A DNA stretch of 64,000 bases, from assembly GCA_963377175.1 (NCBI GenBank), contig CAUJNA010001613.1, positions 57,501 to 121,500 of the forward strand, in the 5' to 3' direction. Origin of the DNA: Effrenium voratum. Lineage: Eukaryota > Sar > Dinophyceae > Suessiales > Symbiodiniaceae. Below the pieces are notes generated by a model. That model did not search any database and was not told the DNA's origin. It saw only the letters and a list, made by a program, of their open reading frames with translations. Position numbers and translations under genes: made by a program. This document shows, piece by piece, positions 30,499 through 42,300 of the stretch (positions within the stretch are counted from its first letter, which is position 1; every line of letters begins with the position of its first letter).

Positions 30499-31000
30499 AA
30501 TCAGCTGGTGGGAAGGATTTGCCACTTTTGAAGGCTTGAGGCAAAACGCGCCAGAGCGAGTCCCCGAATTTTTTGGGGATCCAGGAAGCGGTTTGGAGGC
30601 GGTTTTTGTGGATCCGGCGTTTGTAGGATATTAAAAGAGTATGAAAAGAGTACTAAGACAGAATCAACAGGGGGGAAGAACAGGTGAAATCCACAAAAGC
30701 GCATCCAAACAGTTTTCTAGAGGGGCTGCGAGGCATGTGTATTCCCACCCATGTCCATCTGACCTGAACCTAGCTGAGGCCTATACTTCAAGGTCCGGGG
30801 CCTGCGTTCGTTGATCGGCTTGGGTCGTCCCAGTTTTACACGAACCAATGAAACACCAATAGCGCTGGGAATGATATTTAAGGGCTGCAAGGGGTAGACC
30901 TTGATTGTTAGCTGGTTCTGGCCAGCTTGGCGACCAACTCTCAGCTACCCAGCAAGTAAAAGCCAAGCTGGCCAGAATGCTTCAGTGCTTTGGGTCAATG
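30499..31000. other. Spacer, no gene recognised
   Basis: Mixed sequence downstream of the 29.4-30.5 kb gene; nothing beyond short open frames. Confidence 0.35.
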
Positions 31001-31440
31001 AGGGTGGGGCGACCACTGAAGATTGATGGCACTTTGCTTTGACTGGCCGGCTTTTGATGTGATACCAGTTTCCGTATTCCAACAGACATAGCTGTGCGAC
31101 AGCAGTTCTTTCTGTAAGCTGTAGCGGACTTAGACACCTGAATTTGCAAGATGCCTGTGCAACTTGACTCCTTGAACATTCGAGCTGAATGAATATTTTG
31201 AGAGGACCTCTTCGACTGAGTCAATGTACAAGCATCCCACAGAAAGATCGCGCCTGGCCGCGACACCATTGGACTCGTATCGAGGGCATACAATGTTTAG
31301 ACTGCCGAGCCGTAAAGCAAAGACACGATTGCGTATATGTGCCTTTTTTAGAATCAGCTGATCTACAGGGAATCTACCGGCGTTTCTTGCGAAACACATG
31401 GTGTTGCTCAAACAAGCGTAGCTCCTGTTTTGTTGAGTAG
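31001..31440 (-). CDS. Coding-like stretch, strand unresolved
   Basis: Two minus frames (for example LILKKAHIRNRVFALRLGSL; CLYIDSVEEVLSKYSFSS) and one plus frame (DCRAVKQRHDCVYVPFLESA) are all open and protein-like over the same bases, with lower GC than other candidates. No splice model closes. Confidence 0.25.
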
Positions 31441-32017
31441 GTCTCCAAGTTAGCCTGCCCTAGCTCAAGAATTGGAGAACGGCAAGCAATGCAAAAGTGG
31501 CCATCAACGAGCCCAAATGGGGACGTGTCAAATTCGGGGAACCCCAAAATGGACGGTTTTCTTTTTGGTTCCCTTCAAGCCCATCTGACAAATGGCACCC
31601 TCCAGACACCCACCTCTTGGGTTCACACCTCCAGCATGCAAGCGTTTTTTTTGATCCAGACGAGTTTGGGCATGGCCGTCCCCCATGGCTACAGAGCTAC
31701 ATGGTGGCTCAAAATCCCGATCTGGTTTTGGCTGGGCAGCCGAAGTTCATACAATGACCATCATGGATATGGTCATATACATCAACATATATATATATAT
31801 ATGTATAAGTGAAAACAAATGTTTGTGTGTGTGTGGCCCTGTCGGTTTCTTTGTGTCCAGCTGTCTCCCATGACCTTTTGGGGGCGCGAGGTGCTGGCAG
31901 ACGTGGTCCGACGAGACACGGATCCGGCCGCGGCACTTCTACAAGCGGGGTGGGACGGGGAATCCGTGGGTTTTGCCCATGGCTTTGCGCCAGCTTTGGC
32001 GGTCGGAAGTTTATGTG
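31441..32017. other. Spacer with family E, a partial family B end and a (TA)n run
   Basis: A family E segment lies at 31553-31612 (TTTTTGGTTCCCTTCAAGC). GGTGGCTCAAAATCCCG at 31703 looks like a solitary left end of family B. (TA)n at 31785-31807 is followed by a GT run. Confidence 0.4.
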
Positions 32018-32141
32018 AGCCACGTGCAATCAAAACCCGTGTAGATGAAGGTGAGTAAGGGGGTTTTCCCAACCAGAAATAGCTGCGGATATCCGCCTTC
32101 TTAATTCTTGAAGCATGGTTCTGGGTATTTTGATTATGACT
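32018..32141. mobile_element. Family A element (copy A5)
   Basis: AGCCACGTGCAATCAAAAC and GCTGCGGATATCCGCC core, ending TTTTGATTATGACT. No target duplication is preserved, and an internal piece of the right half is missing. Confidence 0.65.
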
Positions 32142-32921
32142 CACGGCCATGTGGGGGCCCTAAATGGAACGGCTCTTGCTGCGAGCTCTTTTTGGGTCGA
32201 GGTTGAGGGTTTGCCACCGTCACGTTATGGGAAAGGGAAAAAAGAGAGACGTGCCTCGCGTTCTTGTGTTGCAGGCACAGAGCTCAGTTTGGGACCACTT
32301 AAACACGTTCCACCTTTTCTCCGGGGCATTTCCCCGCTTTTAACCGGGATGGCTTAAGGCGCTCACGGTGAGAGGGGGCCTTCTCTACCCCAAAGCTTCC
32401 GTTCCTTCTACAAGGTCTCGGCCGAGTGCCCACCCATTTTTGGGACAGGTTTGCAGCGCCGCGCGAAGCCTTCCTCTCGAGTCCGTGTTTTCAGGACGAA
32501 CAGGGCCAGATCTCAAATCCTGCAGTTTGAGAGGCGCCCTGCATCAACGTACAGTGGTTGAACGACACTTCGAGCTTGTTGTAATATGGTTGGGGGTCAG
32601 TTAATGTATGCTGAATGCCACCTAACTGTGGTGTGAGCACAACCACTCCCCAATTGGTCCACTCTGATGGACTCAACAGCGCCAACGGAATCAAGAGCAA
32701 GAGTATCAATCTTTGTTTTAAGAGGTGCGATGGTCCTCAAAGCAATTCCACCTTGCTCCCCCAAACCGGGCGAGTCCAGGGACCTTCCCTGAGCTTGCGC
32801 CCCATTTCACTCTTCGGGTTTGTCTCAACATCGCCACAACCCTCTAAAACCGTAGGTTTCCTGTTGGCTTCCAAACCTATCCCCAAAAACGGCACCCTCC
32901 AAAAGAAGGACATGTTACGTG
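32142..32921. other. Spacer, no gene recognised
   Basis: Open frames without splice support. A family E-like CTTCCAAACCTATCCCCAAA lies near 32868. Confidence 0.3.
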
Positions 32922-33095
32922 CAGACCAACCTTTGCCAAGTTTCAGCCAACACGTCTAGCTTGCCGTCTGGCTTGAATGCAACTGTCGTCTTCTCATTGG
33001 GGGAGGACTCAGTTGCCTTTGGACCGCCGTACCCTACCTTTGAGGTGGATCCCACCTTTTTTCCTTTCCGAAGTCCCGCCAAGTCCGAAGGGATC
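32922..33095 (-). CDS. Candidate 3'-terminal exon, unknown, Lys-rich
   Basis: The minus frame RKGKKVGSTSKVGYGGPKAT, then PDGKLDVLAETWQRLVCT to a TAA is compact and hydrophilic. A plus frame over the same bases is also open (SLGEDSVAFGPPYPTFEVD), so the strand is uncertain. Confidence 0.3.
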
Positions 33096-33600
33096 GGCGG
33101 ATCGGCGGATCGATTGATCGATCGGCCAAGTCCGCAGGCGCTTTGCGTCTGTGCTGAGCCTCTGGTTTGTGACGCTGCCGGGGGCCGGGGGCCCCGGGCC
33201 CCCGACATCGCTGGACGGCCGAGCCGAAATGAGGCTCGGTTCGGCTCGGGGCGACCTTCAGACGTACCTAGTCAACAAGTCAACATGGAACACAAGCTTT
33301 TGGGGTTCAAAAGTCGCTTCCTCTAGGACCTGCGGAGTTTGTTTTTTTTCCCCCCGGGGTCCTTCCGTTAGGCTCTAGGGGAGCCTGAGGTGCACCTCAG
33401 TTCCTTAGCGGGTTCAGTCCATTGGCCAAGAGTGGTTGAACCATGAGAAACCCGCTAAGTCGAAATCGCGACTCGTGAAAGTACTAATCCAATCGCGTTT
33501 TTTCAACCAACCCAGAAAGGGGGACAACTGTAAAGTTCAGTTTCGTTTCAACCACCAATCAGGGATTTCAGGGGTCGTTCCCACCCCCCCCCGCACTCAG

Positions 33601-34588
33601 GTGGCAGCCCTTGCCTCTGTGCTGGCGCCCTGGGCACCGGCCTCGGCGGACTTGTTGGTGCAGCTTCGGTCGGGGTGGCTGGGTAGGGTAGCTCGCAATC
33701 TCAGGGCACCCTGGGCGAATTTGGCGAATCTGAATCTGACTCTCAAAACCCGGTGAAGGATTGTAGGGGGTGAAGGATGGTAAGGGACTTTTCCCGGGGC
33801 CTTTTGTGGGCGGCACTAAGGGATTGATTCCTCTCCCGATGAGGACCTCTCTCCCTGCCCCTTTCCTGGCGTCAGGGTGACAGTGCCTCGACTGTCTCTG
33901 TGTTTTTCTCTACCTTCACCCGTTCCGCCGCCTCTTGTCTCTGCCGCCTCCTCCCGCTCTGTCTGTCTCTTGTGCCCCTACCTCTCTCCCTCTCCTCTTG
34001 CTTCTCCCATGCCTTCTGAAATGCGTGCGCTGCTGTTCATCTTGGCTAGGGTGGTGTCCTAGTCACGTCCCTCTCCCTCTTCTTCTTCAGGTGCGAATGC
34101 CCCTCCTTGCTTTCTCTGCCTCTCGCTTGTCGACTGAGGCTCTCGCTATCTTAGTGCGGGGCACTCTCGCTCTGAGTGACGCTGTTTGTCTCTGTGCTAG
34201 GCTCAATGGTCTTCCAGTCTCGTGCCCTGAATGTTGGCTCTGGCGCGGGTGCGGCTCCCTGCGCCTCAGACTCGTGCCGCCTTCCATCTAAAGAGCCAGG
34301 ATGAGAGGAAGGCACTAATCCGAAAAAACGATCGCGGCCTCCCGCGCATCGCAAAACAGTAAAGTTGCAGCCCTCTGGCTCGACATCGCTGTGTCCAAGA
34401 GCGTGGGGTCGCAGATGGCCGCGCAGCTTCTGCAGGTGGATGAGCCGGAGGGGGCCGCTGCAGTCAACGCCCTCCTCCAGCCACTCACCGCCTGGCTGCG
34501 GGTGGAGAGTTCCCAGTTGTGCGAGAACTCGGAGCCACAGCCATGCAAACACCACACCCGAAGGCATGTCCAGTCCAAGAAATCTTAG
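33601..34588 (+). CDS. Two-exon gene fragment, Ala/Leu-rich unknown protein
   Basis: Exon 33601-33668 follows a classic acceptor (CCCCCCCCCGCACTCAG) and reads VAALASVLAPWAPASADLLV, ending CTTCG/GTCGGG in phase 2. Exon 34360-34588 (acceptor GCAAAACAG) continues in phase as KVAALWLDIAVSKSVGSQMA, LLQVDEPEGAAAVNALLQPL and on to a TAG. Nearly every codon ends in G or C. Alternating small hydrophobic and acidic residues suggest helical, possibly repeat-type (HEAT/ARM-like) structure, but this is only an impression. The 691-base intron is pyrimidine-rich and contains another acceptor (34090) with an open frame behind it, perhaps an alternative exon. Confidence 0.5.
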
Positions 34589-34599
34589 CTTTCGAGTTC

Positions 34600-35230
34600 A
34601 AACTTGAGGAGGTTCTGTTTGCTTCAGGTGAGGCTCTTGCACGAAAAATCAAATCGGGAGCCAAGCTTGAGAGTTGTTTGAATGTGTAAAATCCGTTTGA
34701 GGATGTGTCCGAATTTAGTACAAATCCGTTTCAATTCTTTGTTGTGTGAAAATCCTTTTAAGGACGTGTCCGAATTTAAACCAAATCTAAGTCAGTTCTG
34801 CCTTGTGTGAAAATCCATTGAAGGACGTGTCTGAATTCAAAACAACTGAATGCAGTTCTGCATTGTGCCAAATCCATTTAAGAGCGTGTCCAAGTTTCAA
34901 GCAAATCCAATTCAGTTCTTCATTGTTTCAAGACCAATTTGAGAACCAGTCCGACTTAAAAACCAACCAATTCAGTTCTGCATTGTTTCAACACCAATTT
35001 AAGGACGTGTCCAAATATGCAAACAAATCCAATTCAGTCCTGCGTTGTACCAGACTCCATTTAAGGACTTAAAGGAATTTGAAGCAAATCCAATTCAGTT
35101 CTGCATTTTGTCAATAAGGTGTCCGAATTTCATTGTGTCAATACCCATTTAAGGACGTATCCGAATTTAAAACAACTTCAACTGCGTGTCAGAATCCATT
35201 ACAGGATCCAATCCCCCTAGCTGAAAAACC
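34600..35230. repeat. Diverged 60-70 base tandem units (TTTAAGGACGTGTCCGAATTT)
   Basis: From about 34680 to 35190 a unit of roughly 60 bases recurs: AAAATCC, ATTTAAGGACGTGTCCGA, AATCCAATTCAGTTCTGCA and TTGTGTC. Nine or so diverged copies. No gene. Confidence 0.75.
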
Positions 35231-35239
35231 AACAATCCC

Positions 35240-35760
35240 CCATTGGTCGGTTTCCTTTAGCTTCCCTTTAAAACCACCCTGAAAGGGTTCCCCCAAACAA
35301 GGCTTAACACGCGCAAGTCTGCTTAAAACAAAACCGGTCGACCCCCCCCCCTAAAAACACATATGGGAACGGCTTCCCTAAACAAACGTGCGAACACGGG
35401 CAAGCCTGCTTAAAACAACGCCATTGGCAAACCCCTAAAATGGCAACAGCTTCCTTTGGTTTCCCTTTGAACCCATCCAAAAAGAAGGGGTTCTCCCCAG
35501 CAAGAAGACGCGTACACGGGCAAGTCTGCTTCAAACATCCCATTGCCTGACGGGCTTCCTTTGGTTCCCTTTGCAACCACCCAAAAAGAAGGGGTTCCAA
35601 TTAAGCAACGCAAGTCTGCAACACTCTTCCCATTGCTTGGTCGCACAGCTTAAAACAAACTATTGGCAACCCCCCTCCCCAAAAAATAATCAGGGAGGGT
35701 GTCCCACGGAGTCAGGTCTGCTTAAACCCTCCCCCTTGCTCCTCCCCCAAAAAGTGGGAA
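35240..35760. repeat. Cluster of family E segments
   Basis: Repeated CTTCCTTTGGTTTCCCTTT, then AACCACCCAAAAAGAAGGGG blocks (35255, 35450, 35557) alternate with GGGCAAGTCTGCTTAAAACA blocks (35315, 35400, 35518, 35640). It looks like a tandem amplification of an element plus its flank with a period of about 100 bases. Confidence 0.65.
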
Positions 35761-35761
35761 G

Positions 35762-35945
35762 GGTTTCCGTTGCTTGGCACGTCCGCGTTCCACGCCGAAC
35801 CGATCGGCGAAGCGGTCGGTGCGCGAGGTCCGGTTCCGCGTGGTCTTCGCCGTGTCCGGCCTCGCCCACTTCTGCGCCTCCGGGGCGGGGAGCGAGCGTC
35901 GGATCGAAGCCGTCGGGCAAAGGGAGGCCTTCGCGGCTCCAAAAA
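35762..35945 (+). CDS. Candidate exon, Arg-rich, very high GC3
   Basis: A plus frame (RSTPNRSAKRSVREVRFRVV, then FAVSGLAHFCASGAGSERRI) in which practically every codon ends in G or C, between family E-type segments. Boundaries are not fixed. Product unknown. Confidence 0.4.
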
Positions 35946-38141
35946 GACCTGGTGGTTTTCCAGAAAGCCGCCCAAAAAGAAGGGGTGCCAGCTCGACAAA
36001 AAGAAAGAGACATGGCAAGTGGAGAAGTCGACCAAAGCCTGCGTCACCCCGGTTTAGCTTTGAGCCACACCCAGATTTTGAGGCGTGCGCCGTGTTCCGG
36101 GCCTTCAAAACACCACTGTTGCTGGCTCCTTGACCAAGATTGATTGTCTTGGAGTCTTACTATCAGACGGCATGCACGCGACCAAACAGCAAACCAACTT
36201 GCAAGCCTCGAAGATTGAGCCTGTTTCTTTTTGGTCAGGGGGGGTGGACGACGTCAACGTACTGAACGCCAAAACAGCGTACCCAAATCTCCTCAGATCC
36301 TGGTGTACATCTACCATCCCTCTGTGGCAGGGGGCCTCGGCATTGCCTGTAAAGCTTCCCATTGATTTGGAAGCCCCTTTCGGGTTGGTAGTAGTTGAAG
36401 GGAAGCCAAAGAAACAACTTTTTTTGGGCCCCTATTTTGAGAAACCTTCCTTTGCCGCAAATGGCCAGTGATTGGTGGTGCAGATTGACGCTTTACGAAA
36501 CAGCTCGCTCCATTACGTGAGCCAATACTTTTGACTGAATAGATGAGCACTGCGCGACTTGAACATGTTGCTTGCTCGATGTGTTGCTGGTGCCCGACTT
36601 TGCTGAGTTTGAAGGAAAGACTTTTAGTTCGGGACGAAGCGGACATTTGATTTTGTAATGCCAAGTGATTGGACGATATCACTTCCCAATTCAAACAGAT
36701 ACATGATCGGTTGCAAGTCAGCCGGCCAATGCATCGTTGGCACCGATTGGTTTCAGAACGCCATGCGCCAGCTCCCCAAATCAAGCCAGCTGGCACGTCC
36801 AGCAGATCTGCATTTTGGACATTCAATCCAAGTTTGAAGGAACGAGTTAGGGACGTCTTAAAGACATCGACACTTCCTGCACCCCGCCTTAAGGCGCCGG
36901 ATCTCTTCGAGATGAAGGCGAAGCATCGAGAGGCGAGAAAATGCGGGGTCGTGTCTGGGTGATCGGTGCGTCAAATGGCTTGCAGCTTTTAGGGTCTCAG
37001 TGGGATCCGGTGTTCGGATGCCGCCTCCGGGCCTGTTTTTGTTTCAGACAGCTCGCTCGTATCACTTGCAAGCGTCGAGGCCGACACTGCCGAAGCGGCG
37101 CCCCCAAGTTGAGGCCATCACGCTCGACTCTTTTCTTAACGTCCTTTTGAGTGCATCTTTGTTCCTTTTTATCCATTGTCACTCTCAGACTTGACGAGAC
37201 CAACATGATTGCACCCTTTGGAGCAATGCTGACCTCGTATTCATCAACCCCGGTTTATGAACAGAGGGCTGTTTGTGGGATTTATCACTTTTGGAGGGGG
37301 ATCACTCCCGAAATGAACAGGGGTTGATTCACATGGGATCAACATTACGGGTTCTGTTGCCGCGGTACCCAACATTTGGGGCTCGATGGCTTCCCAACGG
37401 GTCCTCTTTCTCCGTGAGGCTGCCAGTAACGAGGAGTTGAAGGGCTTCTTAGAGGCTGGATGCCTGGGGGGTTGGGGGCTTCTCGGAATGTTTTGGCCTG
37501 TGAGGCAAGTCCATTGGATTGAGGGCCTCTCAAAGTTTCGTTGGGGGGTAAGTTCATTTTTGTCTCTTGAACCACACTTTTTTTGGGTAAATGCGAGGGT
37601 ACCAACTTATTGTGTGGTAAACCATGTTTTTCTCCACATTTTTGGGAGGCGAGGATGTCACGGACCCAGTCTGGCCTGAGGTCTGCATTCTGGATCCCAC
37701 CTAAAGGGATGCACGTCGATGCATCGATTGTTGCCATCTCGCGTTTTTTCGAGGCGCTGTGCCCAGAAACGCCTCGAAAAAGCGCGGCAAATGGATATGG
37801 TCCCGCCGGCCGGCGAGTGGGGAACCCCCCCCGGGGAGCGTTTGGGACCGGGTGTCAGAGGTAGCGGGCCTACGGGACCAGTACGGCAAAGTTTTTAATA
37901 ACCCTGGTGGGTGAACAGTCTCCAACTGAATGATGTCCACCAAAGACTCCCTACTTGTAACTGAAATTCCATCCTCCAACGGCGGTGTCGCTGGGTGAAA
38001 TGTGATTGGACTAAGACCACTTTGGGAGGGCCCCCACCGGGGTTGGTTGGTGTGTCAACATGATCCACGGAAGGCTGCCCTCAAGTGCGCTCTTGTGGGA
38101 TGGTGGCATGGTCCGCAGCTTGGGCCCAAAGTCATCGATCC
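35946..38141. other. Spacer with scattered open frames
   Basis: A solitary family B right end (CTTTGAGCCACACCCAG, 36055-36072). Plus frames near 36669-36960 and 37386-37680 are protein-like in part (GLQLLGSQWDPVFGC; FLREAASNEELKGFLEAGC) but no exon could be closed. GAGGCGCTGTGCCC...GGCGTTTCGAG at 37752 is a small inverted pair. Confidence 0.3.
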
Positions 38142-38235
38142 AAATATATGTACGTATATATATATATACACATATATGTACATGAATATATATATATATA
38201 TATATATATGTACATGTATATATATATATATATAT
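38142..38235. repeat. (TA)n tract, left flank of the large transposon
   Basis: Alternating TA with GTAC and ACATG interruptions ends at the transposon boundary. An equivalent tract resumes at 44056, so the target was a TA microsatellite. This hides any target-site duplication. Confidence 0.9.
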
Positions 38236-38255
38236 GCTCACACCCCCCCCATGAA

Positions 38256-38391
38256 CTACATTTGGGGCATGTGTGTTTGATCCATCTGCTCATCCGCGTC
38301 TGAACTTGTCAAGTCTGCCAACACTACATTTGGGGCATGTGTCTTTGATCCATCTGCTCATCTGTGTCTGAACTTGTCAAGTCTGCCAACA
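38256..38391. repeat. Two 68-base tandem copies just inside the left end
   Basis: CTACATTTGGGGCATGTG through AACTTGTCAAGTCTGCCAAC at 38256-38323 and 38324-38391, with a few mismatches. The first copy overlaps the terminal repeat. It could be a transposase-binding array. Confidence 0.85.
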
Positions 38392-38474
38392 CCAACTTGT
38401 CCTTGTTCATCGGAGGTCTGTGTCTGCATCCACCAAGTGCCAAAGATAACACCAAATGCATCTGGATGAGGAAA

Positions 38475-38930
38475 TGTTGAGGAAATGTGAAGACATGTCA
38501 ACCATATTCTGAGCAAGAAGTGAACAAGTCATGAGGGAGCAATGATGAAGCAGAGACGAAGCAATGAAGAAGTGATGAGGAGGTGATGAGGAAGTGATGA
38601 GGAAGTGATGAGGAAGTGATGAAGCAGTGACGATGTAATAAAGAAGTGATGAGGAAGTGATGAGGAAGTGATGGAAGTGATGAAGCAGTGACGAAGTAAT
38701 GCAGAAGTGATGAGGAGGTGATGAGGAAGTGATGAGGAAGTGAGGAGGAAGTGATGAGGAAGTGATGAAGTAGTGACGATGCAATAAAGAAGTGATGAGG
38801 AAGTGATGAGGAAGTGATGCGGAAGTGATGAAGCAGTGACGAAGTAATGCAGAAGTGATACGAGGAAGTGACGAGGAAGTGACGAGGAAGTGATGAGGAA
38901 GTGACGAGGCTGTGACGAATGAGCCAGGCG
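38475..38930. repeat. 12-base minisatellite GAAGTGATGAGG
   Basis: Dozens of GAAGTGATGAGG units interspersed with GAAGCAGTGACGA and GTAATAAAGAAGTG variants that form a higher-order unit. Minus frames through it (SLPHHFL repeats) are artefacts. Confidence 0.9.
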
Positions 38931-39073
38931 TAAGGGACGAAGGATTGTTAAGAGAAGCAGCTTGAACTTGCCCACATACATTCGTGCATTGCAATAGAGT
39001 GCTTTGGTTCTCGCAAGGCTCGAACCAGCAGTGTGCTTTCTGCCCATATTCCGATCGACCTGTCTCGCCCGTC

Positions 39074-41149
39074 ATGGCTCAGCCGGCTCAGCTGACTTCA
39101 GGTGAGATCAGCCCAGATGACTTTAAGGACATGCTCCAGCGCATGAACGTCTACCAGGTGCCCAAGCATACTTTCCATGACTGTGACGATGGCCCTCTGA
39201 GCATCGTGGACTTGCCGCTCTATGACATGAGTCTCAATGGTGTGGCAAAGTGTGTCGTGGATGTGGTCATGGATGTAGATGGCCCTGTGCCCAAGGCTCA
39301 AATGAGGGAGGTCTTCATGTCAAGCAGCTTCAGTGACCTTCCAGCTCCATATGGGCTCCCTTACACACTCGACATCTGCGTGACGTCAAGCAGCAGAATG
39401 GCAAGTACTGCGTATGTAAGCTGATCAATTTCAAGGAGAAAATGAAAACCGCGCAGGTCCAACCAATGATGTATGGGAAGGCGCACATGGTGGATTGGAA
39501 GAACAACGTGAAGTACATGAAGAAGTATGTCCACTACATCTTTGAACACATGCGAGGCTTTCAATGCCGAAACCACGTCCTACGGTCGCAGGAGGAAGGG
39601 AAGCCAGAAAACGACAAGACCGAGGATGAGTGGAACTCTGGCTTCGACTTCATTGAAGAGTTCGGACCACGTGACAATGTCAAGAACCGTCAGCTTCGCT
39701 GGATCACCATTCAAACCTCCACCGACAGCTCGCCCATCTACAAATGGCCTTCCATGCTGGTGGAGAAGTGCCTCCGCAATCTCTCCTCTGATGGTGTGCT
39801 TGCGGCAGTGCACGAAAAGTGGCCTCTCACCCTGTATGACATTGACGGGCGGCTTCTCAGTGCTCTTGCCCCCTTGGTTCCTTCTCTCACTGAAAAGGCC
39901 ATTGGTTTTCATGGAGAGCCGGGTGCTGGCAAGACTCCGGTGGCCAGGACTATTGCCATGGCCATGTCCAGGTACCAAGTCCGGAGGCTCGGCAAGCTGG
40001 GGGAGACACAGCCATCTTTTAGGCAAGCTTGCGAGTTTGACTTCTTCCGTGGCCAATGCGGATCCATCCTGAGGCCAGACATCTTTGATGATGGCACTCT
40101 GTGTGAGCAGCCCTTCAAGAAGATCAAAGCCTTTACGGACGTCGGCAACGTGGAGTCGATGTCCAAGGAGAGATGGGGGGCTGCCAAGTGGGTCAAAGGA
40201 CAGCTCCGCCTTTACTGTGTCAACGACTTTGACTCGACCAAGGAACCGGAGGACACAATGCCCATTGTCGCCAAAAGGGCAGGCGAAGCTTCGTATGTGA
40301 CGCACACCGACTTCATGAAGATGCTCGACTCTGCTTGGTACCCCAAGGAGAACAGCGATGCAAACATCATGGCGGTGTTGAAAAGGACCACCTGTTCGTC
40401 AACACTAAAAAGTTCCTGTACGTGCGTCCAGCAGGAGAAGACAAGCAGCCGGTGCTTAGGAAGCCTTTGAATGATAAGGTCGACTTCCTGGTAGAAGAGT
40501 CGCGGCTGATCTACGACTATTACAGGAAGGGTGGCACCGACTTGACTGATGACTTCGACAAGAAGGTGGAGTGGGAGACCAAATGGATTAAGGCTGCCAT
40601 GGCCGGCAAGAAAGGCAAGGACTTGCCAGTGCGCTGCTTTGTGAGGTACACTAGCCCTTTCCAGGAAGCCAACGCAGAGAGAGCAAGAAGGGAGCATCAA
40701 GCCGAGGAAAACATGTACTCTGCTTCCAAGACCAACCTGGACTTGGCTGAGAGTGTGGGAGCCGGAGCAGACCCAGTTCATCGTCAAGCCCGCCTCCGGC
40801 AGGCAACAAGCTCAAGCGCAAATCCACCTTTTCCTCATTGTTGGTGACAAGTGCGGAGTGCATTGAGATTAGCGACTCGCCGGTGAAGAAGAGCGCCAAC
40901 CTCCAAAATTACCAGCCAGACACTGCCCGAGTCAAGATTGAGATGCCTGGGCCCACCGAGAACTCGGAGGACCCGAACATTGTGACGAGTGTGCCATTGG
41001 ACCAGCAGAGTGAACTGCTTCAAGAGGAAGGAGTTCTGATGGAGGAGACGGAGTCTGTCATGGCTGAAGCTGAAGCGTTCCAACGCGAGATGGAACAAGA
41101 GCTGGAGACAGCGATGGACGAGATGGACATGGATGTCGAGGAAGATTGA
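39074..41149 (+). pseudogene. P-loop (SF3-helicase-like) ATPase gene, three frameshifts
   Basis: Coding pieces follow each other on one strand: 39074 to about 39355 (starts MAQPAQLTSGEISPDDF), about 39360-40380, about 40385-40745 and about 40751-41149. Each change of frame equals one lost base (or two gained), near 39355, 40380 and 40750. Together they cover about 690 codons. The second piece has a Walker A motif GEPGAGKT (39913-39936), a DIFDDG stretch about 55 codons later that can serve as Walker B (40078-40095) and YCVNDFD with a motif-C-type asparagine about 45 codons after that. This order and spacing fit superfamily-3 helicases of Rep type, inferred only from motifs. The C-terminal piece has IEISDSP, a SUMO-interaction-like motif, and an acidic Glu/Met-rich tail. 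Codons are GC3-rich like host genes. It lies 0.4 kb upstream of the transposase, inside the same inverted repeats. Confidence 0.65.
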
Positions 41150-41300
41150 GTTTGGGTCTTGTGCCCATAGCTGGTGGTAGAATATAAACAGGCTGCGCTG
41201 CACTCAATGGGTATTAATGCAAAGATAGAGTTTAGGTCTTGAGGCCATAGCTGGTGCAAGAACATAAGCAGGCTATGCTGCACCGAACTGGTGTTAGCCA
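41146..41300. repeat. 80-base imperfect tandem duplication between the two transposon genes
   Basis: GAGTTTGGGTCTTGTGCCCA, TAGCTGGTGGTAGAATATAA and ACAGGCTGCGCTGCAC recur 80 bases on as GAGTTTAGGTCTTGAGGCCA, CATAGCTGGTGCAAGAAC and GCAGGCTATGCTGCAC. The first copy starts at the ATPase stop codon. Confidence 0.8.
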
Positions 41301-42089
41301 GCTGCAGGGTGGTCGCTACAGTCAAAAAATGCATGCGTGCTCACAGACTGCACAAAGCCAGAATGCGGACAATGCGTGTGAGCTCATGGGTTTGATGTGG
41401 TCTTAACACAAACGCGCGCCATTGTTAGGCTTTGTGCTAGTGCATGTGCTGGATTTTACGCTCGCAAGGCTCCAGCGGCTTTTTAGAGTCGATTAGTTTA
41501 GCAGTGCGCCCTCCTTGTCTTCTGACAATGCCTAAGCCAATGAAGAAGGCAAAGAACCCAAAGCCATGGCCAGTTCCAAAGCGAGGTAAGGCTCGTGCTC
41601 GCCAACAAACAAAATCGAGATCATCAGCTATGAAGCGCAAGCCAAATCCTTCTTATGTTCGCCACAGACAAGTCACCGTCAAAGGCAAGCACAGGTGGGG
41701 CATCTCTGCCCACACTCTCCTGAGCACTAAAGGTAGAGAGCTGATCCGCTTGCTGAAGAAGAACGGCCTACTACATGCCTGGGAAGGTCGAGCTTTTCCA
41801 CACTGTGGTGACGGCCTCATGGGCCCTTTGCTCTATGAGAAGTGCCGGCGCACCTGGACCCATCGCTGCTCAAAGAGAGGTTGCCAGCGGTTTGTGCGGC
41901 CCCAAGACTTCCATCCCATTTTCTTCGGTGGATCAGGAGCAAGTGTGACCAGCCTGCACCAGCAAGCCGCTGCTCTTTGCTGCCAGTGGCAGGTGTGCCG
42001 CAGGCATCTGCGACCCTTATCCTCGACATGGATGATAAGCCAGTGCAAAAGGTTTACAGCAACCTGGAGATGTGCCGTGCCCGGTATGT

Positions 42090-42300
42090 GCAACGCTCAA
42101 GGCCGAGCGCGACAAGTGCGTTGAGCTCACGGAGAAGGTGGAAAGGCGATCGCTGAGTGGTAACACCGTCGCTTCGTCGGATTGCTTCGTCAGGTACCGC
42201 GAGCAGGCGGTGACGACCCAGGGCCAGCTGATGGAGCAGGCGAAGCAGATCGCGAAGCTGACGGCTCTTCAGGCGATGGATGAGAGCGCGTGTTTTTTCA
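42090..42300 (+). CDS. Coding-like coiled-coil fragment inserted in the transposase
   Basis: Immediately after the transposase breaks off, another plus frame with almost pure GC3 reads CATLKAERDKCVELTEKVER, then QLMEQAKQIAKLTALQAMDE. Heptad-like spacing of Leu, Val and Ala with many charged residues suggests a coiled coil. It bears no relation to the transposase and may be a captured piece of a host gene. It ends in TTTTTTCATGTTTTTTCG, after which no frame is convincing until the tandem repeats. Confidence 0.4.
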
